Part shown: positions 49,676-62,700 of the stretch, in pieces | How the letters are laid out: each line of letters starts with the position of its first letter | Position numbering within the stretch: position 1 is the first letter of the stretch | Origin: Micromussa lordhowensis | Lineage: Eukaryota; Cnidaria; Anthozoa; Scleractinia; Lobophylliidae | Direction: 5' to 3' | Assembly: GCA_964020085.1 (NCBI GenBank) | Contig: OZ026604.1 | Coordinates: 25,963,697-26,027,696 of the forward strand | Length of the DNA: 64,000 nt | Notes under the pieces: model-generated | Database searches by the model: none | The model's input: only the letters and a program-made list of their open reading frames with translations | What the model was told of the DNA's origin: nothing | Made by a program: the position numbers and the translations under genes

Positions 49676-52600
49676 GGGTCGGTCCGGGTCCAAATGCGAA
49701 GTATCGGAGCTGCGTGAAATCTCGCACTATGCTAATCAGCCCGCAGATCCTCAGGCGGGGCCGGCTGGCTGACTCGTTAGCCGAGCTTGACGCGTGTCGC
49801 AACTTGGCAAACTAATGGCACCAAAGCACTCCTGGGGTGGGTCCGGGTCCACATGCAAAGTTTCGGAGCTGCGCGACATCTCGCACTATGCTAACCAGCC
49901 CGTTTGCTAATTAGCCGAACTTTGCGCGCGTCGCAACTTTGCAAACTAATACCACCAAAGCACTCCCGGGGTCGGTCCGGGTCCAAATGCGAAGTATCGG
50001 AGCTGCGCGAAATCTCGCACTATTCTAATCAGCCCGCAGATCCCCAGGCGTGGCCGGCTGGCTGACTCGTTAGCCGAGCTTGACGCGTGTCGCAACTTGG
50101 CAAACTAATGGCACCAAAGCACTCCTGGGGTGGGTCCGGGTCCACATGCAAAGTTTCGGAGCTGCGCGACATCTCGCACTATGCTAACCAGCCCGTTTGC
50201 TAATTAGCCGAACTTTGCGCGCGTCGCAACTTTGCAAACTAATACCACCAAAGCACTCCCGGGGTCGGTCCGGGTCCAAATGCGAAGTATCGGAGCTGCG
50301 CGAAATCTCGCACTATGCTAATCAGCCCGCAGATCCCCAGGCGTGGCCGGCTGGCTGACTCGTCAGCCGAGCTTGACGCGTGTCGCAACTTGGCAAACTA
50401 ATGGCACCAAAGCACTCCTGGGGTGGGTCCGGGTCCACATGCAAAGTTTCGGAGCTGCGCGACATCTCGCACTATGCTAACCAGCCCGTTTGCTAATTAG
50501 CCGAACTTTGCGCGCGTCGCAACTTTGCAAACTAATACCACCAAAGCACTCCCGGGGTCGGTCCGGGTCCAAATGCGAAGTATCGGAGCTGCGCGAAATC
50601 TCGCACTATTCTAATCAGCCCGCAGATCCCCAGGCGTGGCCGGCTGGCTGACTCGTTAGCCGAGCTTGACGCGTGTCGCAACTTGGCAAACTAATGCCAC
50701 CAAAGCACTCCTGGGGTGGGTCCGGGTCCACATGCAAAGTTTCGGAGCTGCGCGACATCTCGCACTATGCTAACCAGCCCGTTTGCTAATTAGCCGAACT
50801 TTGCGCGCGTCGCAACTTTGCAAACTAATACCACCAAAGCACTCCCGGGGTCGGTCCGGGTCCAAATGCGAAGTATCGGAGCTGCGCGAAATCTCCCACT
50901 ATGCTAATCAGCCCGCAGATCCCCAGGCGTGGCCGGCTGGCTGACTCGTTAGCCGAGCTTGACGCGTGTCGCAACTTGGCAAACTAATGGCACCAAAGCA
51001 CTCCTGGGGTGAGTCCGGGTCCACATGCAAAGTTTCGGAGCTGCGCGACATCTCGCACTATGCTAACCAGCCCGTTTGCTAATTAGCCGAACTTTGCGCG
51101 CGTCGCAACTTTGCAAACTAATACCACCAAAGCACTCCCGGGGTCGGTCCGGGTCCAAATGCGAAGTATCGGAGCTGCGTGAAATCTCGCACTATGCTAA
51201 TCAGCCTGCAGATCCCCAGGCGTGGCCGGCTGGCTGACTCGTTAGCCGAGCTTGACGCGTGTCGCAACTTGGCAAACTAATGGCACCAAAGCACTCCTGG
51301 GGTGGGTCCGGGTCCACATGCAAAGTTTCGGAGCTGCGCGACATCTCGCACTATGCTAACCAGCCCGTTTGCTAATTAGCCGAACTTTGCGCGCGTCGCA
51401 ACTTTGCAAACTAATACCACCAAAGCACTCCCGGGGTCGGTCCGGGTCCAAATGCGAAGTATCGGAGCTGCGCGAAATCTCGCACTATGCTAATCAGCCC
51501 GCAGATCCCCAGGCGTGGCCGGCTGGCTGACTCGTTAGCCGAGCTTGACGCGTGTCGCAACTTGGCAAACTAATGGCACCAAAGCACTCCTGGGGTGGGT
51601 CCGGGTCCACATGCAAAGTTTCGGAGCTGCGCGACATCTCGCACTATGCTAACCAGCCCGTTTGCTAATTAGCCGAACTTTGCGCGCGTCGCAACTTTGC
51701 AAACTAATACCACCAAAGCACTCCCGGGGTCGGTCCGGGTCCAAATGCGAAGTATCGGAGCTGCGTGAAATCTCGCACTATGCTAATCAGCCCGCAGATC
51801 CCCAGGCGTGGCCGGCTGGCTGACTCGTTAGCCGAGCTTGACGCGTGTCGCAACTTGGCAAACTAATGGCACCAAAGCACTCCTGGGGTGGGTCCGGGTC
51901 CACATGCAAAGTTTCGGAGCTGCGCGACATCTCGCACTATGCTAACCAGCCCGTTTGCTAATTAGCCGAACTTTGCGCGCGTCGCAACTTTGCAAACTAA
52001 TACCACCAAAGCACTCCCGGGGTCGGTCCGGGTCCAAATGCGAAGTATCGGAGCTGCGCGAAATCTCGCACTATGCTAATCAGCCCGCAGATCCCCAGGC
52101 GTGGCCGGCTGGCTGACTCGTTAGCCGAGCTTGACGCGTGTCGCAACTTGGCAAACTAATGGCACCAAAGCACTCCTGGGGTGGGTCCGGGTCCACATGC
52201 AAAGTTTCGGAGCTGCGCGACATCTCGCACTATGCTAACCAGCCCGTTTGCTAATTAGCCGAACTTTGCGCGCGTCGCAACTTTGCAAACTAATACCACC
52301 AAAGCACTCCCGGGGTCGGTCCGGGTCCAAATGCGAAGTATCGGAGCTGCGTGAAATCTCGCACTATGCTAATCAGCCCGCAGATCCCCAGGCGTGGCCG
52401 GCTGGCTGACTCGTTAGCCGAGCTTGACGCGTGTCGCAACTTGGCAAACTAATGGCACCAAAGCACTCCTGGGGTGGGTCCGGGTCCACATGCAAAGTTT
52501 CGGAGCTGCGCGACATCTCGCACTATGCTAACCAGCCCGTTTGCTAATTAGCCGAACTTTGCGCGCGTCGCAACTTTGCAAACTAATACCACCAAAGCAC

Positions 52601-55600
52601 TCCCGGGGTCGGTCCGGGTCCAAATGCGAAGTATCGGAGCTGCGCGAAATCTCGCACTATGCTAATCAGCCCGCAGATCCCCAGGCGTGGCCGGCTGGCT
52701 GACTCGTTAGCCGAGCTTGACGCGTGTCGCAACTTGGCAAACTAATGGCACCAAAGCACTCCTGGGAAGGGTCCGGGTCCACATGCAAAGTTTCGGAGCT
52801 GCGCGACATCTCGCACTATGCTAACCAGCCCGTTTGCTAATTAGCCGAACTTTGCGCGCGTCGCAACTTTGCAAACTAATACCACCAAAGCACTCCCGGG
52901 GTCGGTCCGGGTCCAAATGCGAAGTATCGGAGCTGCGTGAAATCTCGCACTATGCTAATCAGCCCGCAGATCCCCAGGCGTGGCCGGCTGGCTGACTCGT
53001 TAGCCGAGCTTGACGCGTGTCGCAACTTGGCAAACTAATGGCACCAAAGCACTCCTGGGGTGGGTCCGGGTCCACATGCAAAGTTTCGGAGCTGCGCGAC
53101 ATCTCGCACTATGCTAACCAGCCCGTTTGCTAATTAGCCGAACTTTGCGCGCGTCGCAACTTTGCAAACTAATACCACCAAAGCACTCCCGGGGTCGGTC
53201 CGGGTCCAAATGCGAAGTATCGGAGCTGCGCGAAATCTCGCACTATGCTAATCAGCCCGCAGATCCCCAGGCGTGGCCGGCTGGCTGACTCGTTAGCCGA
53301 GCTTGACGCGTGTCGCAACTTGGCAAACTAATGGCACCAAAGCACTCCTGGGGTGGGTCCGGGTCCACATGCAAAGTTTCGGAGCTGCGCGACATCTCGC
53401 ACTATGCTAACCAGCCCGTTTGCTAATTAGCCGAACTTTGCGCGCGTCGCAACTTTGCAAACTAATACCACCAAAGCACTCCCGGGGTCGGTCCGGGTCC
53501 AAATGCGAAGTATCGGAGCTGCGTGAAATCTCGCACTATGCTAATCAGCCCGCAGATCCCCAGGCGTGGCCGGCTGGCTGACTCGTTAGCCGAGCTTGAC
53601 GCGTGTCGCAACTTGGCAAACTAATGGCACCAAAGCACTCCTGGGGTGGGTCCGGGTCCACATGCAAAGTTTCGGAGCTGCGCGACATCTCGCACTATGC
53701 TAACCAGCCCGTTTGCTAATTAGCCGAACTTTGCGCGCGTCGCAACTTTGCAAACTAATACCACCAAAGCACTCCCGGGGTCGGTCCGGGTCCAAATGCG
53801 AAGTATCGGAGCTGCGCGAAATCTCGCACTATGCTAATCAGCCCGCAGATCCCCAGGCGTGGCCGGCTGGCTGACTCGTTAGCCGAGCTTGACGCGTGTC
53901 GCAACTTGGCAAACTAATGGCACCAAAGCACTCCTGGGGTGGGTCCGGGTCCACATGCAAAGTTTCGGAGCTGCGCGACATCTCGCACTATGCTAACCAG
54001 CCCGTTTGCTAATTAGCCGAACTTTGCGCGCGTCGCAACTTTGCAAACTAATACCACCAAAGCACTCCCGGGGTCGGTCCGGGTCCAAATGCGAAGTATC
54101 GGAGCTGCGCGAAATCTCCCACTATGCTAATCAGCCCGCAGATCCCCAGGCATGGCCGGCTGGCTGACTCGTTAGCCGAGCTTGACGCGTGTCGCAACTT
54201 GGCAAACTAATGGCACCAAAGCACTCCTGGGGTGGGTCCGGGTCCACATGCAAAGTTTCGGAGCTGCGCGACATCTCGCACTATGCTAACCAGCCCGTTT
54301 GCTAATTAGCCGAACTTTGCGCGCGTCGCAACTTTGCAAACTAATACCACCAAAGCACTCCCGGGGTCGGTCCGGGTCCAAATGCGAAGTATCGGAGCTG
54401 CGCGAAATCTCGCACTATGCTAATCAGCCCGCAGATCCCCAGGCGTGGCCGGCTGGCTGACTCGTTAGCCGAGCTTGACGCGTGTCGCAACTTGGCAAAC
54501 TAATGGCACCAAAGCACTCCTGGGGTGGGTCCGGGTCCACATGCAAAGTTTCGGAGCTGCGCGACATCTCGCACTATGCTAACCAGCCCGTTTGCTAATT
54601 AGCCGAACTTTGCGCGCGTCGCAACTCTGCAAACTAATACCACCAAAGCACTCCCGGGGTCGGTCCGGGTCCAAATGCGAAGTATCGGAGCTGCGCGAAA
54701 TCTCCCACTATGCTAATCAGCCCGCAGATCCCCAGGCGTGGCCGGCTGGCTGACTCGTTAGCCGAGCTTGACGCGTGTCGCAACTTGGCAAACTAATGGC
54801 ACCAAAGCACTCCTGGGGTGGGTCCGGGTCCACATGCAAAGTTTCGGAGCTGCGCGACATCTCGCACTATGCTAACCAGCCCGTTTGCTAATTAGCCGAA
54901 CTTTGCGTGCGTCGCAACTTTGCAAACTAATACCACCAAAGCACTCCCGGGGTCGGTCCGGGCCCAAATGCGAAGTATCGGAGCTGCGCGAAATCTCCCA
55001 CTATGCTAATCAGCCCGCAGATCCCCAGGCGTGGCCGGCTGGCTGACTCGTTAGCCGAGCTTGACGCGTGTCGCAACTTGGCAAACTAATGGCACCAAAG
55101 CACTCCTGGGGTGGGTCCGGGTCCACATGCAAAGTTTCGGAGCTGCGCGACATCTCGCACTATGCGAACCAGCCCGTTTGCTAATTAGCCGAACTTTGCG
55201 CGCGTCGCAACTTTGCAAACTAATACCACCAAAGCACTCCCGGGGTCGGTCCGGGTCCAAATGCGAAGTATCGGAGCTGCGCGAAATCTCCCACTATGCT
55301 AATCAGCCCTCAGATCCCCAGGCGTGGCCGGCTGGCTGACTCGTTAGCCGAGCTTGACGCGTGTCGCAACTTGGCAAACTAATGGCACCAAAGCACTCCT
55401 GGGGTGGGTCCGGGTCCACATGCAAAGTTTCGGAGCTACGCGACATCTCGCACTATGCTAACCAGCCCGTTTGCTAATTAGCCGAACTTTGCGCGCGTCG
55501 CAACTTTGCAAACTAATACCACCAAAGCACTCCCGGGGTCGGTCCGGGTCCAAATGCGAAGTATCGGAGCTGCGCGAAATCTCCCACTATGCTAATCAGC

Positions 55601-56707
55601 CCGCAGATCCCCAGGCGTGGCCGGCTGGCTGACTCGTTAGCCGAGCTTGACGCGTGTCGCAACTTGGCAAACTAATGGCACCAAAGCACTCCTGGGGTGG
55701 GTCCGGGTCCACATGCAAAGTTTCGGAGCTGCGCGACATCTCGCACTATGCTAACCAGCCCGTTTGCTAATTAGCCGAACTTTGCGCGCGTCGCAACTTT
55801 GCAAACTAATACCACCAAAGCACTCCCGGGGTCGGTCCGGGTCCAAATGCGAAGTATCGGAGCTGCGCGAAATCTCCCACTATGCTAATCAGCCCGCAGA
55901 TCCCCAGGCGTGGCCGGCTGGCTGACTCGTTAGCCGAGCTTGACGCGTGTCGCAACTTGGCAAACTAATGGCACCAAAGCACTCCTGGGGTGGGTCCGGG
56001 TCCACATGCAAAGTTTCGGAGCTGCGCGACATCTCGCACTATGCTAACCAGCCCGTTTGCTAATTAGCCGAACTTTGCGCGCGTCGCAACTTTGCAAACT
56101 AATACCACCAAAGCACTCCCGGGGTCGGTCCGGGTCCAAATGCGAAGTATCGGAGCTGCGCGAAATCTCCCACTATGCTAATCAGCCCGCAGATCCCCAG
56201 GCGTGGCCGGCTGGCTGACTCGTTAGCCGAGCTTGACGCGTGTCGCAACTTGGCAAACTAATGGCACCAAAGCACTCCTGGGGTGGGTCCGGGTCCACAT
56301 GCAAAGTTTCGGAGCTGCGCGACATCTCGCACTATGCTAACCAGCCCGTTTGCTAATTAGCCGAACTTTGCGCGCGTCGCAACTTTGCAAACTAATACCA
56401 CCAAAGCACTCCCGGGGTCGGTCCGGGTCCAAATGCGAAGTATCGGAGCTGCGCGAAATCTCCCACTATGCTAATCAGCCCGCAGATCCCCAGGCGTGGC
56501 CGGCTGGCTGACTCGTTAGCCGAGCTTGACGCGTGTCGCAACTTGGCAAACTAATGGCACCAAAGCACTCCTGGGGTGGGTCCGGGTCCACATGCAAAGT
56601 TTAGGAGCTGCGCGACATCTCGCACTATGCTAACCAGCCCGTTTGCTAATTAGCCGAACTTTGCGCGCGTCGCAACTTTGCAAACTAATACCACCAAAGC
56701 ACTCCCG
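49676..56707 (+). repeat. Large duplicated block, copy 2 (24 dimers, 7032 bp)
   Basis: It begins immediately after copy 1 with the same marker series (C at 49671, TCCTCAGGCGGGG, ATTCTAATC at two units, CGTCAGCCG, TGCCACC, CAGGCATGG, GCGTGCG, GGGCCCAAATG, CCCTCAG, GCTACGCG). It is five dimers shorter than copy 1: three are explained by a later 3-dimer duplication in copy 1, and two by a net change between about 42.7 and 46.1 kb of copy 1. The right end at 56707 is inferred from unit matching, because the last few units are plain. Confidence 0.78.
51141..54070 (+). repeat. Two-dimer higher-order repeat, 5 x 586 bp
   Basis: Across ten consecutive dimers A site 40 alternates strictly: GCGTGAAAT in the units at 51141, 51727, 52313, 52899 and 53485, and GCGCGAAAT in the units at 51434, 52020, 52606, 53192 and 53778. 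All carry the B-type CTCGCAC at site 48. The only other changes noted are private (CAGCCTGCAG near 51206, TGGGAAGGGTCC near 52767). This is a simple higher-order repeat of two dimers (four monomers) in an otherwise one-dimer array. The corresponding part of copy 1 (from 42644) shows only broken alternation. Confidence 0.88.
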
Positions 56708-59700
56708 GGGTCGGTCCGGGTCCAAATGCGAAGTATCGGAGCTGCGCGAAATCTCCCACTATGCTAATCAGCCCGCAGATCCCCAGGCGTGGCCGGCTGG
56801 CTGACTCGTTAGCCGAGCTTGACGCGTGTCGCAACTTGGCAAACTAATGGCACCAAAGCACTCCTGGGGTGGGTCCGGGTCCACATGCAAAGTTTCGGAG
56901 CTGCGCGACATCTCGCACTATGCTAACCAGCCCGTTTGCTAATTAGCCGAACTTTGCGCGCGTCGCAACTTTGCAAACTAATACCACCAAAGCACTCCCG
57001 GGGTCGGTCCGGGTCCAAATGCGAAGTATCGGAGCTGCGCGAAATCTCCCACTATGCTAATCAGCCCGCAGATCCCCAGGCGTGGCCGGCTGGCTGACTC
57101 GTTAGCCGAGCTTGACGCGTGTCGCAACTTGGCAAACTAATGGCACCAAAGCACTCCTGGGGTGGGTCCGGGTCCACATGCAAAGTTTCGGAGCTGCGCG
57201 ACATCTCGCACTATGCTAACCAGCCCGTTTGCTAATTAGCCGAACTTTGCGCGCGTCGCAACTTTGCAAACTAATACCACCAAAGCACTCCCGGGGTCGG
57301 TCCGGGTCCAAATGCGAAGTATCGTAGCTGCGCGAAATCTCCCACTATGCTAATCAGCCCGCAGATCCCCAGGCGTGGCCGGCTGGCTGACTCGTTAGCC
57401 GAGCTTGACGCGTGTCGCAACTTGGCAAACTAATGGCACCAAAGCACTCCTGGGGTGGGTCCGGGTCCACATGCAAAGTTTTGGAGCTGCGCGACATCTC
57501 GCACTATGCTAACCAGCCCGTTTGCTAATTAGCCGAACTTTGCGCGCGTCGCAACTTTGCAAACTAATACCACCAAAGCACTCCCGGGGTCGGTCCGGGT
57601 CCAAATGCGAAGTATCGGAGCTGCGCGAAATCTCCCACTATGCTAATCAGCCCGCAGATCCCCAGGCGTGGCCGGCTGGCTGACTCGTTAGCCGAGCTTG
57701 ACGCGTGTCGCAACTTGGCAAACTAATGGCACCAAAGCACTCCTGGGGTGGGTCCGGGTCCACATGCAAAGTTTCGGAGCTGCGCGACATCTCGCACTAT
57801 GCTAACCAGCCCGTTTGCTAATTAGCCGAACTTTGCGCGCGTCGCAACTTTGCAAACTAATACCACCAAAGCACTCCCGGGGTCGGTCCGGGTCCAAATG
57901 CGAAGTATCGGAGCTGCGCGAAATCTCCCACTATGCTAATCAGCCCGCAGATCCCCAGGCGTGGCCGGCTGGCTGACTCGTTAGCCGAGCTTGACGCGTG
58001 TCGCAACTTGGCAAACTAATGGCACCAAAGCACTCCTGGGGTGGGTCCGGGTCCACATGCAAAGTTTCGGAGCTGCGCGACATCTCGCACTATGCTAACC
58101 AGCCCGTTTGCTAATTAGCCGAACTTTGCGCGCGTCGCAACTTTGCAAACTAATACCACCAAAGCACTCCCGGGGTCGGTCCAGGTCCAAATGCGAAGTA
58201 TCGGAGCTGCGCGAAATCTCCCACTATGCTAATCAGCCCGCAGATCCCCAGGCGTGGCCGGCTGGCTGACTCGTTAGCCGAGCTTGACGCGTGTCGCAAC
58301 TTGGCAAACTAATGGCACCAAAGCACTCCTGGGGTGGGTCCGGGTCCACATGCAAAGTTTCGGAGCTGCGCGACATCTCGCACTATGCTAACCAGCCCGT
58401 TTGCTAATTAGCCGGACTTTGCGCGCGTCGCAACTTTGCAAACTAATACCACCAAAGCACTCCCGGGGTCGGTCCGGGTCCAAATGCGAAGTATCGGAGC
58501 TGCGCGAAATCTCCCACTATGCTAATCAGCCCGCAGATCCCCAGGCGTGGCCGGCTGGCTGACTCGTTAGCCGAGCTTGACGCGTGTCGCAACTTGGCAA
58601 ACTAATGGCACCAAAGCACTCCTGGGGTGGGTCCGGGTCCACATGCAAAGTTTCGGAGCTGCGCGACATCTCGCACTATGCTAACCAGCCCGTTTGCTAA
58701 TTAGCCGAACTTTGCGCGCGTCGCAACTTTGCAAACTAATACCACCAAAGCACTCCCGGGGTCGGTCCGGGTCCAAATGCGAAGTATCGGAGCTGCGCGA
58801 AATCTCCCACTATGCTAATCAGCCCGCAGATCCCCAGGCGTGGCCGGCTGGCTGACTCGTTAGCCGAGCTTGACGCGTGTCGCAACTTGGCAAACTAATG
58901 GCACCAAAGCACTCCTGGGGTGGGTCCGGGTCCACATGCAAAGTTTCGGAGCTGCGCGACATCTCGCACTATGCTAACCAGCCCGTTTGCTAATTAGCCG
59001 AACTTTGCGTGCGTCGCAACTTTGCAAACTAATACCACCAAAGCACTCCCGGGGTCGGTCCGGGTCCAAATGCGAAGTATCGGAGCTGCGCGAAATCTCC
59101 CACTATGCTAATCAGCCCGCAGATTCCCAGGCGTGGCCGGCTGGCTGACTCGTTAGCCGAGCTTGACGCGTGTCGCAACTTGGCAAACTAATGGCACCAA
59201 AGCACTCCTGGGGTGGGTCCGGGTCCACATGCAAAGTTTCGGAGCTGCGCGACATCTCGCACTATGCTAACCAGCCCGTTTGCTAATTAGCCGAACTTTG
59301 CGCGCGTCGCAACTTTGCAAACTAATACCACCAAAGCACTCCCGGGGTCGGTCCGGGTCCAAATGCGAAGTATCGGAGCTGCGCGAAATCTCCCACTATG
59401 CTAATCAGCCCGCAGATCCCCAGGCGTGGCCGGCTGGCTGACTCGTTAGCCGAGCTTGACGCGTGTCGCAACTTGGCAAACTAATGGCACCAAAGCACTC
59501 CTGGGGTGGGTCCGGGTCCACATGCAAAGTTTCGGAGCTGCGCGACATCTCGCACTATGCTAACCAGCCCGTTTGCTAATTAGCCGAACTTTGCGCGCGT
59601 CGCAACTTTGCAAACTAATACCACCAAAGCACTCCCGGGGTCGGTCCGGGTCCAAATGCGAAGTATCGGAGCTGCGCGAAATCTCCCACTATGCTAATCA

Positions 59701-62700
59701 GCCCGCAGATCCCCAGGCGTGGCCGGCTGGCTGACTCGTTAGCCGAGCTTGACGCGTGTCGCAACTTGGCAAACTAATGGCACCAAAGCACTCCTGGGGT
59801 GGGTCCGGGTCCACATGCAAAGTTTCGGAGCTGCGCGACATCTCGCACTATGCTAACCAGCCCGTTTGCTAATTAGCCGAACTTTGCGCGCGTCGCAACT
59901 TTGCAAACTAATACCACCAAAGCACTCCCGGGGTCGGTCCGGGTCCAAATGCGAAGTATCGGAGCTGCGCGAAATCTCCCACTATGCTAATCAGCCCGCA
60001 GATCCCCAGGCGTGGCCGGCTGGCTGACTCGTTAGCCGAGCTTGACGCGTGTCGCAACTTGGCAAACTAATGGCACCAAAGCACTCCTGGGGTGGGTCCG
60101 GGTCCACATGCAAAGTTTCGGAGCTGCGCGACATCTCGCACTATGCTAACCAGCCCGTTTGCTAATTAGCCGAACTTTGCGCGCGTCGCAACTTTGCAAA
60201 CTAATACCACCAAAGCACTCCCGGGGTCGGTCCGGGTCCAAATGCGAAGTATCGGAGCTGCGCGAAATCTCCCACTATGCTAATCAGCCCGCAGATCCCC
60301 AGGCGTGGCCGGCTGGCTGACTCGTTAGCCGAGCTTGACGCGTGTCGCAACTTGGCAAACTAATGGCACCAAAGCACTCCTGGGGTGGGTCCGGGTCCAC
60401 ATGCAAAGTTTCGGAGCTGCGCGACATCTCGCACTATGCTAACCAGCCCGTTTGCTAATTAGCCGAACTTTGCGCGCGTCGCAACTTTGCAAACTAATAC
60501 CACCAAAGCACTCCCGGGGTCGGTCCGGGTCCAAATGCGAAGTATCGGAGCTGCGCGAAATCTCCCACTATGCTAATCAGCCCGCAGATCCCCAGGCGTG
60601 GCCGGCTGGCTGACTCGTTAGCCGAGCTTGACGCGTGTCGCAACTTGGCAAACTAATGGCACCAAAGCACTCCTGGGGTGGGTCCGGGTCCACATGCAAA
60701 GTTTCGGAGCTGCGCGACATCTCGCACTATGCTAACCAGCCCGTTTGCTAATTAGCCGAACTTTGCGCGCGTCGCAACTTTGCAAACTAATACCACCAAA
60801 GCACTCCCGGGGTCGGTCCGGGTCCAAATGCGAAGTATCGGAGCTGCGCGAAATCTCCCACTATGCTAATCAGCCCGCAGATCCCCAGGCGTGGCCGGCT
60901 GGCTGACTCGTTAGCCGAGCTTGACGCGTGTCGCAACTTGGCAAACTAATGGCACCAAAGCACTCCTGGGGTGGGTCCGGGTCCACATGCAAAGTTTCGG
61001 AGCTGCGCGACATCTCGCACTATGCTAACCAGCCCGTTTGCTAATTAGCCGAACTTTGCGCGCGTCGCAACTTTGCAAACTAATACCACCAAAGCACTCC
61101 CGGGGTCGGTCCGGGTCCAAATGCGAAGTATCGGAGCTGCGCGAAATCTCCCACTATGCTAATCAGCCCGCAGATCCCCAGGCGTGGCCGGCTGGCTGAA
61201 TCGTTAGCCGAGCTTGACGCGTGTCGCAACTTGGCAAACTAATGGCACCAAAGCACTCCTGGGGTGGGTCCGGGTCCACATGCAAAGTTTCGGAGCTGCG
61301 CGACATCTCGCACTATGCTAACCAGCCCGTTTGCTAATTAGCCGAACTTTGCGCGCGTCGCAACTTTGCAAACTAATACCACCAAAGCACTCCCGGGGTC
61401 GGTCCGGGTCCAAATGCGAAGTATCGGAGCTGCGCGAAATCTCCCACTATGCTAATCAGCCCGCAGATCCCCAGGCGTGGCCGGCTGGCTGACTCGTTAG
61501 CCGAGCTTGACGCGTGTCGCAACTTGGCAAACTAATGGCACCAAAGCACTCCTGGGGTGGGTCCGGGTCCACATGCAAAGTTTCGGAGCTGCGCGACATC
61601 TCGCACTATGCTAACCAGCCCGTTTGCTAATTAGCCGAACTTTGCGCGCGTCGCAACTTTGCAAACTAATACCACCAAAGCACTCCCGGGGTCGGTCCGG
61701 GTCCAAATGCGAAGTATCGGAGCTGCGCGAAATCTCCCACTATGCTAATCAGCCCGCAGATCCCCAGGCGTGGCCGGCTGGCTGACTCGTTAGCCGAGCT
61801 TGACGCGTGTCGCAACTTGGCAAACTAATGGCACCAAAGCACTCCTGGGGTGGGTCCGGGTCCACATGCAAAGTTTCGGAGCTGCGCGACATCTCGCACT
61901 ATGCTAACCAGCCCGTTTGCTAATTAGCCGAACTTTGCGCGCGTCGCAACTTTGCAAACTAATACCACCAAAGCACTCCCGGGGTCGGTCCGGGTCCAAA
62001 TGCGAAGTATCGGAGCTGCGCGAAATCTCCCACTATGCTAATCAGCCCGCAGATCCCCAGGCGTGGCCGGCTGGCTGACTCGTTAGCCGAGCTTGACGCG
62101 TGTCGCAACTTGGCAAACTAATGGCACCAAAGCACTCCTGGGGTGGGTCCGGGTCCACATGCAAAGTTTCGGAGCTGCGCGACATCTCGCACTATGCTAA
62201 CCAGCCCGTTTGCTAATTAGCCGAACTTTGCGCGCGTCGCAACTTTGCAAACTAATACCACCAAAGCACTCCCGGGGTCGGTCCAGGTCCAAATGCGAAG
62301 TATCGGAGCTGCGCGAAATCTCCCACTATGCTAATCAGCCCGCAGATCCCCAGGCGTGGCCGGCTGGCTGACTCGTTAGCCGAGCTTGACGCGTGTCGCA
62401 ACTTGGCAAACTAATGGCACCAAAGCACTCCTGGGGTGGGTCCGGGTCCACATGCAAAGTTTCGGAGCTGCGCGACATCTCGCACTATGCTAACCAGCCC
62501 GTTTGCTAATTAGCCGAACTTTGCGCGCGTCGCAACTTTGCAAACTAATACCACCAAAGCACTCCCGGGGTCGGTCCGGGTCCAAATGCGAAGTATCGGA
62601 GCTGCGCGAAATCTCCCACTATGCTAATCAGCCCGCAGATCCCCAGGCGTGGCCGGCTGGCTGACTCGTTAGCCGAGCTTGACGCGTGTCGCAACTTGGC

